From: CAZFDT01 sp964518335
GTDB taxonomy: Bacteria; Planctomycetota; Phycisphaerae; Phycisphaerales; Phycisphaeraceae
Reading direction: 5' to 3'
DNA: 64,000 bases
Assembly: GCA_964518335.1 (NCBI GenBank)
Contig: CAZFDT010000003.1
Location: 93,290 to 157,289, forward strand
The notes under the pieces are model-generated. The model ran no database searches, had not been told where the DNA came from, and saw only the letters and a list, made by a program, of their open reading frames with translations. A program made the translations under genes and the position numbers. This document shows, in pieces, positions 21,259 through 30,130 of this stretch; position 1 is the first letter of the stretch, and every line of letters starts with the position of its first letter.

Positions 21259-22959
21259 GTGACGATCGCAGCAACCCAGATTGCGGCGCCGGCGGTGCCC
21301 GATCGACTTCGTCAGCGGCTCGAGTCGCTGGGCGTATCGGTCGGCGTGCTGCACAGCGACGATCGGTTCACGCTGGAAGGCGCCTCGCGTCCAGTGGAGC
21401 GGCTGATCGTGTCGTCGCGAGTGTTCGACCTGGCGTTGCGCGGAGCGGCCGAGGAACTGCGTCGCGCGGTGGGTCAGCCCGTGCCGATCTGGCCGGGGCT
21501 CTGGTGCGTCGCCCTTCAGGGTGAGCGCCGCCGCCGCGCCGCCGCCACCGAAGGCGAGCCGCTGCTCATCGCCATGCTCCTGGGCCACGAACTGCTCGAA
21601 AGCGAGCAACTGCACCTGGTGTGTGACAGTTGCCGCGTGGACTACCGCAGCATCACCAGCCAGATTAATCCCGCGTCGCTGATGAGCGACATGGAGATTC
21701 ATCGCTTGGCGCAGGCCCTGGGCTGGCTGCGCCAGGACACCATCGAGATCGACCGCCGCTTCGGCGAGCTGCACACCATGAGCCAGCAGCTTGCCGAGTC
21801 CTACGAAGAGCTGAGTCTGCTGTACAAGCTCTCGTCGAACATGACGGTCAATCAGCCGCCGGACCAGTTCCTCACCGATGCCTGCCGCGAGCTGCGCGAG
21901 GTGACGGGCCTGACGTGGATGGCGCTGTTGCTGGTCGATGACGAGCCGCGACTCAACGAGCTGGCAGGGCACGTGTTCGTCGCGGCGCCGCCCGTGATGG
22001 ACCTGCAACGCATGCGCGACGTCGGCAGCAGGCTCATGCTCCTGGGCAACAGTGAGCACAAGCCCACCGTCATCGAGGATACGACCATCATGGACGTGCC
22101 CGGCCTGGCCGAGATGGCGTCCAACGCCCTGGTCGTGCCGCTCACGCACGAACGCCACCTGCTGGGCATCCTGTTCGGCGGCGACAAGCTCGACGGCTCA
22201 CAGATCAGTTCCGTCGATTCCAAGCTGTGCTCCTCACTGACCAACAGCCTGTCGATCTTCCTGCAGAACCTCATGCTCTACGAGGACATGCAGGGCATGT
22301 TCCTGGGCACGCTCCACGCGCTGACCAGCTCCATCGACGCCAAGGACAGCTACACCCACGGTCACTCCGAGCGCGTGGCGCTGATGTCGCGCGATCTGGC
22401 GCGGGCCACGGGTTGCGATGAGCACACGTGCGAGCGTGTCTATATCGCCGGTCTGGTTCACGACGTGGGCAAGATCGGGGTTCCCGAATCCGTGCTGTGC
22501 AAGCCCGGCCCGCTCACCGAGGCCGAGTTCGGCCTCATCAAGCTGCACCCGCAGATCGGCGCACGAATCCTGCGCGACATCAAGCAGATGGGCGACCTGA
22601 TCCCGGGCGTGCTGCACCACCACGAGCGTTGGGATGGGCGGGGCTATCCGCATGGACTCAAGGGCGACGCGATACCGCTGTTTGGCCGTCTCATTGGTCT
22701 GGCCGACTCGTTCGACGCCATGAGCAGCAACCGCACGTACCGCAAGTCACTGCAACACGATCAGGTGCTCAATGAGGTGCGGCGTTGCGCCGGGTCGCAG
22801 TTTGATCCGGTGCTGGCCGAGGCGTTTGTGGGCCTCGATTTCACGCCGTTCTTCGACCTGATCCACAAGCACCAGGCGCAGCAGCAGGCCGACGCCGCCG
22901 AGGCCGATGGGCTTCGCGTGGCTGTCGAATCAGCGCGAGGAAAGGAGGCCCGGTCGTGA
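21259..22959 (+). CDS. HD-GYP cyclic-di-GMP phosphodiesterase with GAF domain
   Basis: This enzyme is predicted to hydrolyse cyclic di-GMP. The 566-residue protein has an unrecognised N-terminal region of about 170 residues, a linker helix, a GAF domain (about 190-340, starting near YKLSSNMTVN) and an HD-GYP domain. The metal-binding HD pair is His401-Asp402 in VHDVGKIG, and HHERWDGRGYP spans residues 454-464, so the catalytic signature is intact. GTG 21259 is taken as start because the response regulator ends at 21251. The 3' end overlaps the STAS gene by four bases. It probably lowers cyclic di-GMP locally to modulate the assembly ATPase encoded just downstream. Confidence 0.9.
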   Translation: MTIAATQIAAPAVPDRLRQRLESLGVSVGVLHSDDRFTLEGASRPVERLIVSSRVFDLALRGAAEELRRAVGQPVPIWPGLWCVALQGERRRRAAATEGEPLLIAMLLGHELLESEQLHLVCDSCRVDYRSITSQINPASLMSDMEIHRLAQALGWLRQDTIEIDRRFGELHTMSQQLAESYEELSLLYKLSSNMTVNQPPDQFLTDACRELREVTGLTWMALLLVDDEPRLNELAGHVFVAAPPVMDLQRMRDVGSRLMLLGNSEHKPTVIEDTTIMDVPGLAEMASNALVVPLTHERHLLGILFGGDKLDGSQISSVDSKLCSSLTNSLSIFLQNLMLYEDMQGMFLGTLHALTSSIDAKDSYTHGHSERVALMSRDLARATGCDEHTCERVYIAGLVHDVGKIGVPESVLCKPGPLTEAEFGLIKLHPQIGARILRDIKQMGDLIPGVLHHHERWDGRGYPHGLKGDAIPLFGRLIGLADSFDAMSSNRTYRKSLQHDQVLNEVRRCAGSQFDPVLAEAFVGLDFTPFFDLIHKHQAQQQADAAEADGLRVAVESARGKEARS

Positions 22960-23291
22960 AGCTCAACTGTGAAGATTATGACCAGTTGTCGGTCATGTCG
23001 CTGGCCGGCGAGCTGACGGTGGAATCCGTCGAGCCGTTCCAGAAGCTGGCCAAGGAGCGCGTCCAGAAGAGCACGCGCGATTTCGTGCTCGATGTGGCGG
23101 GCATGGAGTTCATCGACTCCAAGGGTCTCGAAGCATTGTTGTGGCTGCAGGAGGCCGTCGGCGAGAACCTGGGGCAAGTTCGCCTCGCCGCCGTGCAGGA
23201 CTCCGTGCGAAAGATTCTTGAAATGACCCGACTTGCCGCGCGGTTCGACGCGCATCCCGACGTGGACTCGGCGATCAGGAGCCTGCGATGA
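22956..23291 (+). CDS. STAS-domain protein (anti-sigma-factor-antagonist-like)
   Basis: This 111-residue protein is a single STAS domain. The region DFVLDVAGMEFIDSKGLEAL matches the signature of SpoIIAA-like antagonists, with Ser55 at the usual phosphorylation position. Such proteins switch partners with serine kinases or regulators according to phosphorylation. GTG 22956 (in gtcgtgaag) overlaps the HD-GYP stop, and its own stop overlaps the next gene (ATGA at 23288). It is therefore tightly coupled to both. No partner kinase of the SpoIIAB type is in the window, so its target is unknown; it may scaffold the pilus signalling proteins. Confidence 0.88.
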   Translation: MKLNCEDYDQLSVMSLAGELTVESVEPFQKLAKERVQKSTRDFVLDVAGMEFIDSKGLEALLWLQEAVGENLGQVRLAAVQDSVRKILEMTRLAARFDAHPDVDSAIRSLR

Positions 23292-25042
23292 AGACCATCA
23301 TCGGAACCCCAGGCCGACACCACGAAGCGCCCGCGGCCCGGCCCGTGCGCATCGGCGATCTGCTGCTGGAGCGAGGCATCCTCACCCAGGAGCAGCTCGA
23401 CGGCGCCCTCGAGCATCAGAAGTCGATCGGGCACAAGAAACTGCTGGGCGAAGTCCTCGTCGAGCTCAAGCTCGTGACCGAAGAGCAGGTGATGGAGGTG
23501 CTGGCCGAGGCCTACGGCGTGCCATTCGCCCGCGTCAGCCCCAGGATCGCCGACCCCAAGATCATCGAGGTCCTGCCCCGCGATTTCCTCGAGAAAAACG
23601 TGGTGCTGCCGCTGTTCCTCGTCCACGGCAAGCTCACCGTCGCCGTCCACGAGCCGTCCAACGTCTTCCTCATCGAGGAAGTCGAACGCCTCACCGGCCA
23701 CCAGGTCCAGCTCGTCGCGTCGCCCGCACGCGACATCGTCAACACCCTCCAGGCCCACCTGCCCAGCGCCAACGTCTTCGTCATTGACGAGATCGTCGAT
23801 GAGATCAAGGAAGAGGACCTGATGCTCGTCGAGCGGCAGGTCAACGACCTGACCGACCTCGAGGGCGCCGCCGGCGACTCGCCGGTCATCAAGCTCGTCA
23901 ACTACCTGATCTACTGCGCCGTGCAGGAGGGCGCCAGCGACATCCACATCGAGCCCGACGACGGCTCACTGCGCGTGCGCTTCCGCGTGGACGGATCGCT
24001 CTACGAGAAGATGACCCCGCCGTACCAGATGCTTCCGGCCGTGGTCAGCCGCATCAAGATCATGGCGGGGCTGGACATCTCCGAACGCCGCGCCCCGCAG
24101 GACGGCGGCATCACGGTGATGATGGACAAACGCCCCATTGACCTGCGCGTCTCGACCTTGCCCGGCAAGTTCGGCGAGAAGGTCGTCATGCGCATCATCG
24201 ACAACAAGAACGCGATGACCAGTCTCGAAAAGCTGGGCTTCTCGTTCACCATGCTCGAAAAGTACCGCGAACTCATCACCCAGCCCAACGGCATCGTGCT
24301 GGTCACCGGCCCGACCGGCAGCGGCAAATCGACCACGCTCTACGCCACGCTCAACGCCATTGTCGATCCCACGCTGAACATCTCCACGGTCGAGGACCCG
24401 GTGGAATTCAACCTCCCGGGGGTCAACCAGTTCCAGGTCCACGAGAAGGCCGGCCTCACCTTCAGCGGCTGCCTCCGCGCCCTGCTGCGTCAGGACCCGG
24501 ACATCATCATGGTCGGTGAAGTGCGCGACGGCGAAACCGCCAAGATCGCCACTCAGGCCGCCCTCACCGGGCACATGGTCTTCTCGACGCTGCACACCAA
24601 CGATGCGCCCAGCGCCGTGACGCGACTGTTCAATATCGGCGTCGAGCCGTACCTCGTCGCCGCATCGATCCGCGGCGTGCTCGCGCAGCGGCTGCTCCGC
24701 AAGGTCTGCACCCACTGCAAGGAGCCGCAGGAACTCAACGCCCAGACGCGCAAGACGCTGGAGAAGCTCAACACCCAGGGTGTGGAGATCGACACGATCT
24801 ACAAGGGCATAGGCTGCCCCAAGTGCCGCAACTCCGGCTACGCGGGGCGCATCGGCGTGTTCGAGTTGTTCACGCCCGACGACGAGGCGCTGGACGCCAT
24901 CAGTCGCGGGGCGAGCCTGCAGGAACTGCGCAAGCAGGCGATCACTCGCGGGTTCAAGACCTTGCGTGAAGACGGACTGGAGAAACTCAAGGCCGGCCTG
25001 ACAACGCTCGAGGAGCTGTTCAGCGTGACGGTATTGGGCTAA
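23288..25042 (+). CDS. pilB: Pilus/secretion assembly ATPase (PilB/GspE)
   Basis: This is the hexameric cytoplasmic ATPase that powers pilin polymerisation. The 584-residue protein starts with an MshEN-type domain: RIGDLLLERGILTQEQLDGA followed by a second LLGEVLVELKLVTEEQ motif. In other systems such tandem motifs bind cyclic di-GMP. The motor domain has Walker A GPTGSGKST near residue 341, the Asp box around STVEDPVEF, Walker B DPDIIMVGEVRDGET and a His box (FSTLHTNDAP). A C-terminal tetracysteine zinc motif has two CxxC pairs (CTHC near 24709-24720 and CPKC near 24814-24825). It overlaps the STAS gene at the start and is followed by the platform gene. Confidence 0.95.
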   Translation: MKTIIGTPGRHHEAPAARPVRIGDLLLERGILTQEQLDGALEHQKSIGHKKLLGEVLVELKLVTEEQVMEVLAEAYGVPFARVSPRIADPKIIEVLPRDFLEKNVVLPLFLVHGKLTVAVHEPSNVFLIEEVERLTGHQVQLVASPARDIVNTLQAHLPSANVFVIDEIVDEIKEEDLMLVERQVNDLTDLEGAAGDSPVIKLVNYLIYCAVQEGASDIHIEPDDGSLRVRFRVDGSLYEKMTPPYQMLPAVVSRIKIMAGLDISERRAPQDGGITVMMDKRPIDLRVSTLPGKFGEKVVMRIIDNKNAMTSLEKLGFSFTMLEKYRELITQPNGIVLVTGPTGSGKSTTLYATLNAIVDPTLNISTVEDPVEFNLPGVNQFQVHEKAGLTFSGCLRALLRQDPDIIMVGEVRDGETAKIATQAALTGHMVFSTLHTNDAPSAVTRLFNIGVEPYLVAASIRGVLAQRLLRKVCTHCKEPQELNAQTRKTLEKLNTQGVEIDTIYKGIGCPKCRNSGYAGRIGVFELFTPDDEALDAISRGASLQELRKQAITRGFKTLREDGLEKLKAGLTTLEELFSVTVLG

Positions 25043-25066
25043 CGCATAGAGGGTGGGGAGTGAACC

Positions 25067-26293
25067 ATGGCACGATACAGCTACCAGGCGCGTGACGGAT
25101 CGGGCGAAGCGATGACGGGCGTTGTTCAGGCGGCTTCGATGGAGGAGGCCGGTGCGCTGTTGCGCGCCGAGGGCAAGTTCATCGTCAAGCTGGCGCCGGC
25201 GCGCGAGGCGGTCGAGACGCCGTCGGCCGCGGCGCTGGAGCAGAAGGCCAAGCGGGTCAAGCGCGAAGAGGTCATCAGCTTCGCCCACCAGCTTGCGGTG
25301 ATGATCGACACCGGCGTGCCCATCGTCGAGTCGTTGCAGTGCATCGCCGACAATGCCGCGACCCCCGCGTTCAAGGCGGTCATCGGCGACGTCGCCGCGC
25401 ACGTGCAGGGCGGCGGCGACCTTTCCTCGGCGCTACGCAAGTACCCCAAGGTCTTCCCCGCCATCATGATCAGCCTCACCAAGGCCAGCGAGATGTCGGG
25501 AACCATGGGCCCGATGCTCGAACGCATCTCCGCTTATCTCGCCAAGGAGCAGGCCACCTACCGCAAGGCCCGCAACGCGATGATGTACCCCTCGTTCATG
25601 CTCGTCATGGCGATCGGGGTGACGATCTTCCTGCTCACGTTCGTGCTGCCGCGCTTCGCCGGCATCTATGAAGCCCGTGAGGCCGCGCTGCCCGCACCGA
25701 CTCAACTTCTGCTGACCACCTCGGCCATCCTCGTCAACCACTGGGTCTGGTGGATCATCGGCGTCATCGTCGCTGTCGCCGGCGGCATGATCTTCGTCCG
25801 CACGCCCACGGGCATACGACTGGTCGATTACACCAAGATCAACGCCCCCATTCTCGGCAAGCTCTTCCGCAAGCTCTACATCACCCGCGCCACCCGCACC
25901 ATGGGCACGATGATCAATTCCGGCGTCGCCGTGCTCGACATGATCGCCATCGTCAAGCAGGTGACGCAGAACGCCTTCTACGAAGACCTGTGGGACGAGG
26001 TCGATGAACGCCTCCGCCAGGGCAGCCAGCTCTCCGAGCCGTTGTTCGCCTCCCAGCTCATCCCCCGTGGCATCGCCCAGATGATCTACTCCGGCGAGCG
26101 GTCGGGTCGCCTGGGCAAGGTGCTCGACAAGATCGCCCTTTACACCGAGGACGAGTTCGACGATGCCGTCAAGACCACGACGCAGTTCATCGAGCCGCTG
26201 ATGATCGGCGTCATGGGCAGCATCATCGGTTTCGTGGCGATTTCGCTGCTGTTGCCGATCTTCAGCGTCAGCACAGTCGTGGCGGGCAAGTAA
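25067..26293 (+). CDS. pilC: Pilus/secretion platform protein (PilC/GspF)
   Basis: This is the polytopic inner-membrane platform protein that transmits ATPase motion to pilins. The 408-residue product has the usual two homologous GspF domains. Each begins with a FAHQLAVMIDTGVPIVESLQ-type motif; the second counterpart is ATRTMGTMINSGVAVLDMI. Three membrane spans are visible (for example MLVMAIGVTIFLLTFVLP and the C-terminal LMIGVMGSIIGFVAISLLLP). GGGGAG precedes ATG 25067. It is the last recognisable gene of the pilus locus, and no retraction ATPase (PilT) or prepilin peptidase is present nearby. Confidence 0.94.
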   Translation: MARYSYQARDGSGEAMTGVVQAASMEEAGALLRAEGKFIVKLAPAREAVETPSAAALEQKAKRVKREEVISFAHQLAVMIDTGVPIVESLQCIADNAATPAFKAVIGDVAAHVQGGGDLSSALRKYPKVFPAIMISLTKASEMSGTMGPMLERISAYLAKEQATYRKARNAMMYPSFMLVMAIGVTIFLLTFVLPRFAGIYEAREAALPAPTQLLLTTSAILVNHWVWWIIGVIVAVAGGMIFVRTPTGIRLVDYTKINAPILGKLFRKLYITRATRTMGTMINSGVAVLDMIAIVKQVTQNAFYEDLWDEVDERLRQGSQLSEPLFASQLIPRGIAQMIYSGERSGRLGKVLDKIALYTEDEFDDAVKTTTQFIEPLMIGVMGSIIGFVAISLLLPIFSVSTVVAGK

Positions 26294-26330
26294 GCGGTAC
26301 GTCGATCCGTCGCGACGATAAAATGGCGGC

Positions 26331-27641
26331 ATGACACTCCCGCAGCGCAAGCGTCGCTGGTCTGACAGCCTCGTGATCTGGGGCCCGTGCCTGCTCGTGG
26401 CGGTGATCGGTGTGGTATTGGCGGCGATGCTCATGAAGCCGGCGCCGCCGCGATCGGTCACGATTGCTGGTGGGGCCGAGGGCGGGGCCTACGCGCATTT
26501 TGCCGGTCGCTATCGCGAGTACCTGGCGGCCAACGGCATCGAGGCCCAGGTGCTCAGCACCGTGGGCTCGATCGAGAACGCCCGCCTGCTCGCCGACGAG
26601 ACACGTGACGTCGATGCGGCGCTGATCCAGGGCGGTGTGCTTGCGGGCGACGCGGGTCGGCTGCAGGGCGTCGTGGCCGCTTTCTACGAACCGCTGTGGC
26701 TGTTCGTCCGCCGCGGCACGGAGATCGAGAGCCTCGCCGACCTCCGCGACAAGCGCGTGGCCATCGGCCCTGAAGGCAGTGGCACACACGCCTTGGCGTC
26801 GAGCCTTATCCGCCAGGTCGGCCAAGCCAGTGTGCTCGCGCTTCCCACGGCCGACGCACTGGCCTCGCTCAAGCGAGGTGAGATCGACGGCGCCTTCGTC
26901 GTCATGGCTCCCACGGCGCCGCTCGTGGCGGAGTTGCTCGCCGACGATGCGATTGAGCCTGTCGAGTTCGCCGAGATTCGCGCCTTCGACCGCCGCAGCG
27001 ACAGCTTGAGTGTGGTGACGCTCTATGCCGGGTCGGTCGATCCGGCCCGCGGCCTGCCGGCCAACGACTTGGCGCTGCTGGCGTCGGCGGCAACGATCGC
27101 CGTGCATGAGGACACGCACCCCGCGGTGGTGCAATTGCTCGTGCAGGCCGCCGTCGAAACCCACAGCGGCGGGGGGCTGCTCCACGAGCCGGGCACATTC
27201 CCCAACACCGCCATGGTCGATCTGCCGCTGCACTCTGACGTGCGCCATTATCTGACCAAGGGCCCGTCGTGGCTGCAGCGCACGTTCCCGTTCTGGATGG
27301 CGTCGCTGGTCGAGCGCGTCGTGATCCTGGCCGTGCCGCTGATGGCGCTGCTGTTGCCCCTGTTCCGCGTCGCCCCGCCCACGTATCGCTGGCGCATCCG
27401 GTCGCGCATCTATCGCTGGTACGGCCAGCTCCGCGAAATCGACGAACGCCTCCGCCACGAAGCGACGCACGACATGCTTGAGGCCGACGCTCGGCTGCTG
27501 GCGAAGCTGGAAACCGAGTTGCTCGACGTCCACGTGCCGCTGTCGTACATGGAGGAGTTTTACCATCTCCGCCTGCACGTCGATTATGTCAACCGGCGTC
27601 TGCAGCGCCAGATCGATCTCACAACTCAGAACAGGAAATAG
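26331..27641 (+). CDS. Membrane-anchored TAXI-family solute receptor
   Basis: This 436-residue protein is a TAXI-type solute-binding protein, related to receptors of TRAP transporters. An N-terminal membrane anchor (LVIWGPCLLVAVIGVVLAAM) precedes a periplasmic binding domain with VTIAGGAEGGAYAHFAGRY, the ligand-binding start typical of the family, and KRVAIGPEGSGTHALA. A second membrane span (VVILAVPLMALLLPLF) and a C-terminal helical tail of about 90 residues follow. This anchored variant is found in many bacteria without linked TRAP permease genes, and none is present here. Its role may therefore be sensing. Its 3' end overlaps the end of ureC on the other strand by 16 bases. The ligand is unknown. 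Confidence 0.85.
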   Translation: MTLPQRKRRWSDSLVIWGPCLLVAVIGVVLAAMLMKPAPPRSVTIAGGAEGGAYAHFAGRYREYLAANGIEAQVLSTVGSIENARLLADETRDVDAALIQGGVLAGDAGRLQGVVAAFYEPLWLFVRRGTEIESLADLRDKRVAIGPEGSGTHALASSLIRQVGQASVLALPTADALASLKRGEIDGAFVVMAPTAPLVAELLADDAIEPVEFAEIRAFDRRSDSLSVVTLYAGSVDPARGLPANDLALLASAATIAVHEDTHPAVVQLLVQAAVETHSGGGLLHEPGTFPNTAMVDLPLHSDVRHYLTKGPSWLQRTFPFWMASLVERVVILAVPLMALLLPLFRVAPPTYRWRIRSRIYRWYGQLREIDERLRHEATHDMLEADARLLAKLETELLDVHVPLSYMEEFYHLRLHVDYVNRRLQRQIDLTTQNRK

Positions 27642-29341
27642 CGCTGCGCCAGCGGAAGGCAGTTGACGGGAAGACAGGTCAGGTACTCGCCATCGGCGGT
27701 GACGCGGTAGGTTTCGGGATCGACGTGGATGGCAGGCGTGAGGGAGTTGAGCTTCATGTCGGCCTTGCCGATGCCGCGGCAGCGTCGGACAGGCTCGACG
27801 CGCTTATGCAGGCCGTACGACTTGCCCACGCCGGCGTCGGCGGCGGCTTGACTGACAAAGGCCATCGAAGTCGTGCCCACGGCGCGGCCCAGAGCGCCGA
27901 ACATCGGGCGCATCGACACAAGCTGTGGCGTCGGGATCGAGGCGTTGGGATCGCCCATCTGGCTCCAGGCGATGTGCCCGCCCTTGATGACCATCTCGGG
28001 TTTTGCCCCGAAAAACGCGGGTTTCCACAACACGAGGTCGGCGAGCTTGCCCACCTCGACGCTTCCGATGACATGGCCCATACCTTGGGCGATGGCGGGG
28101 TTGATCGTGTATTTGGCGATGTACCGCCGGATGCGCAGATTGTCGTTATCGTCGGTTTCCTCGGATAGCCTGCCGCGCTGGTCCTTCATCTTCGAGGCGG
28201 TCTGCCACGTGCGGGTGATGACTTCGCCGATGCGACCCATCGCCTGTGAGTCGCTGCTGATGATGCTGAAAGCGCCGATATCGTGGAGGATGTCCTCGGC
28301 GGCGATGGTCTCTCCCCGGATGCGGCTCTCGGCAAAAGCCACGTCCTCGGGCAGGTTCTTATCCAGGTGGTGGCACACCATGAGCATGTCCAGATGCTCG
28401 TCGATGGTGTTGACGGTGAATGGGCGTGTCGGGTTGGTCGAGGAGGGGATGACGTTGGGCTCACCGCAGACCTTGATGATGTCCGGCGCATGGCCGCCGC
28501 CGGCGCCCTCGGTGTGATAGGTGTGGATCGTGCGACCCTTGAATGCGGCGATGGTGGCCTCAACGAAGCCGGACTCATTGAGCGTGTCGGTGTGGATGCA
28601 CACCTGCACGTCGTGGTCATCTGCAACGCCGAGGCAGCAGTCGATGGCGGCGGGTGTGGTGCCCCAGTCCTCGTGGAGCTTCATGCCGACGGCGCCGGCG
28701 GCAATCTGGGCCGGCAGCCCCTCGGGAAGGGCTGTATTACCCTTGCCCAGAAAGCCGAAGTTCAGCGGCAGGTCGTCGGTGGCCTGAAGCATCATCCTGA
28801 TGTGGTCAGGCCCGGGCGTGCAGGTTGTGGCGCATGTGCCGGTGGCGGGTCCGGTCCCGCCGCCGACCATGGTGGTCAACCCCGATGCGATGGCCTCGTC
28901 TGCCTGTTGCGGGCAGATGAAGTGAATGTGAACGTCGAGCCCGCCGGCGGTGAGGATGAGCCCCTCGCCGGCGATGGCCTCGGTGGTGACGCCGACGACC
29001 ATGCCCTTGGTCACACCCGCCATGACATCGGGGTTGCCCGCTTTGCCGATGCCGGCGATGAAGCCGTTCTTGATGCCCACGTCGGCCTTGTAGATGCCGG
29101 TGTAATCGACGATGAGGGCGTTGGTGATGACGTAGTCCAGCGACTCTTCTGGAGGCCCGCCGGCGCGCTGGCCCATGCCTTCGCGGAGGACCTTGCCGCC
29201 GCCGAACTTGCACTCGTCGCCGTAGCGTGTGAAGTCGCGCTCGACCTGGAGCACCAGGGACGTGTCGGCCAGGCGCAACCTGTCGCCGGTGGTCGGGCCG
29301 AACATCTGGGCGTATGCGTCGCGGGGCATGTTGTAGGGCAT
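27626..29341 (-). CDS. ureC: Urease alpha subunit
   Basis: This is the catalytic subunit of urease, which hydrolyses urea to ammonia and carbamate at a dinickel centre in the cytoplasm. The 571 residues match the usual length. The first nickel-ligand motif is DVHIHFICPQQ. The carbamylated Lys lies in AVGMKLHEDWG near residue 220. Further ligands are in IHTYHTEGAGGGHAPD, and the mobile-flap catalytic His is in MVCHHLDKNLPEDVAFAESR. All key residues are present, so it should be active. It is the last gene of the urea operon, 15 bases after the ureAB fusion, and converges with the TAXI receptor gene. Confidence 0.97.
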   Translation of the reverse strand: MPYNMPRDAYAQMFGPTTGDRLRLADTSLVLQVERDFTRYGDECKFGGGKVLREGMGQRAGGPPEESLDYVITNALIVDYTGIYKADVGIKNGFIAGIGKAGNPDVMAGVTKGMVVGVTTEAIAGEGLILTAGGLDVHIHFICPQQADEAIASGLTTMVGGGTGPATGTCATTCTPGPDHIRMMLQATDDLPLNFGFLGKGNTALPEGLPAQIAAGAVGMKLHEDWGTTPAAIDCCLGVADDHDVQVCIHTDTLNESGFVEATIAAFKGRTIHTYHTEGAGGGHAPDIIKVCGEPNVIPSSTNPTRPFTVNTIDEHLDMLMVCHHLDKNLPEDVAFAESRIRGETIAAEDILHDIGAFSIISSDSQAMGRIGEVITRTWQTASKMKDQRGRLSEETDDNDNLRIRRYIAKYTINPAIAQGMGHVIGSVEVGKLADLVLWKPAFFGAKPEMVIKGGHIAWSQMGDPNASIPTPQLVSMRPMFGALGRAVGTTSMAFVSQAAADAGVGKSYGLHKRVEPVRRCRGIGKADMKLNSLTPAIHVDPETYRVTADGEYLTCLPVNCLPLAQRYFLF

Positions 29342-29356
29342 GGCGTTGCTCTGGGA

Positions 29357-30109
29357 TCAGGTGTTGCCGAATCCTGCGGCTTTGACGCGCTGCATGGCCT
29401 TGGCTTTGTTGTCATCGTTCACGGGCCCGTCGGCGAGGTTGTTGCCGCCGCGGATGATCTTGTTGCCGGCGATTTCAACCAGGGCCACTGACTTGGTCTC
29501 GCCCGGCTCGAAGCGGACGGCGGTTCCGGCGGGGATGTCCAGGCGCATGCCGTAGGACGCCTGGCGATCGAAGCGGAGAGCGGCGTTGGTTTCGATGAAG
29601 TGGTAGTGGCTGCCGACCTGCACGGGGCGGTCGCCGGTGTTGATCACTTCGATCGTTGCAGTAGCCCTGTTCTCGTTGAGCTGGAGCGACCCCGGCTCGG
29701 CCGTGCATTGGCCTGGAGGCGTGCTGTCTTCGATCTCGGGGAACATCGTCACGTCGGGCACGGGCAGGAAGCTGCCGTAGAGCGCCAGGTGCAGATCGCC
29801 ATCCTTCTTGCTGATGGGATGGTGAATGGTGACGAGCTTGCTGCCGTCGGGAAAGGTGGCCTCGACCTGCACCTCGTGGACCATCTCGGCGACACCGGGC
29901 ATGACCTGGCGGCGGCCGAGCATCTGGCGGCCCAGGTCCATCAGCTCGCTGACGCTGCGGCCGTCGCGGACGAACTCCATGACCTGCGAGGCGATGAGGG
30001 CGACGGCCTCGGGATAGTTGAGCCGCTGACCGCGCGCCAGCCGCTTCTGTGCGACGCAGCCGGCGTTGTGCAGCATCAGTTTCTCGATCTCACGCGGCGA
30101 AAGATGCAT
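29357..30109 (-). CDS. ureAB: Urease gamma-beta fusion subunit
   Basis: One 250-residue polypeptide carries both small urease subunits. Residues 1 to about 100 are the gamma subunit (MHLSPREIEKLMLHNAG, NYPEAVALIASQVMEFVRDG, VMPGVAEMVHEVQVEATFPD). About 130-240 are the beta subunit (INTGDRPVQVGSHYHFIETN, LDIPAGTAVRFEPGETKSV). The linker of about 30 residues contains PDVTMFPEIEDSTPPGQ. Such fusions are known, for example in Helicobacter. The gene sits between ureD and ureC, with short gaps, and AGGAT upstream of the ATG. Regulation is expected to follow the whole urea operon. Confidence 0.95.
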   Translation of the reverse strand: MHLSPREIEKLMLHNAGCVAQKRLARGQRLNYPEAVALIASQVMEFVRDGRSVSELMDLGRQMLGRRQVMPGVAEMVHEVQVEATFPDGSKLVTIHHPISKKDGDLHLALYGSFLPVPDVTMFPEIEDSTPPGQCTAEPGSLQLNENRATATIEVINTGDRPVQVGSHYHFIETNAALRFDRQASYGMRLDIPAGTAVRFEPGETKSVALVEIAGNKIIRGGNNLADGPVNDDNKAKAMQRVKAAGFGNT

Positions 30110-30130
30110 GCGAATCCTCCATCGGATGGC

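Noticed and set aside
28283..29491. 402-codon frame on the + strand over ureC and ureAB
   Set aside because: Antisense shadow of urease genes; no recognisable domain.
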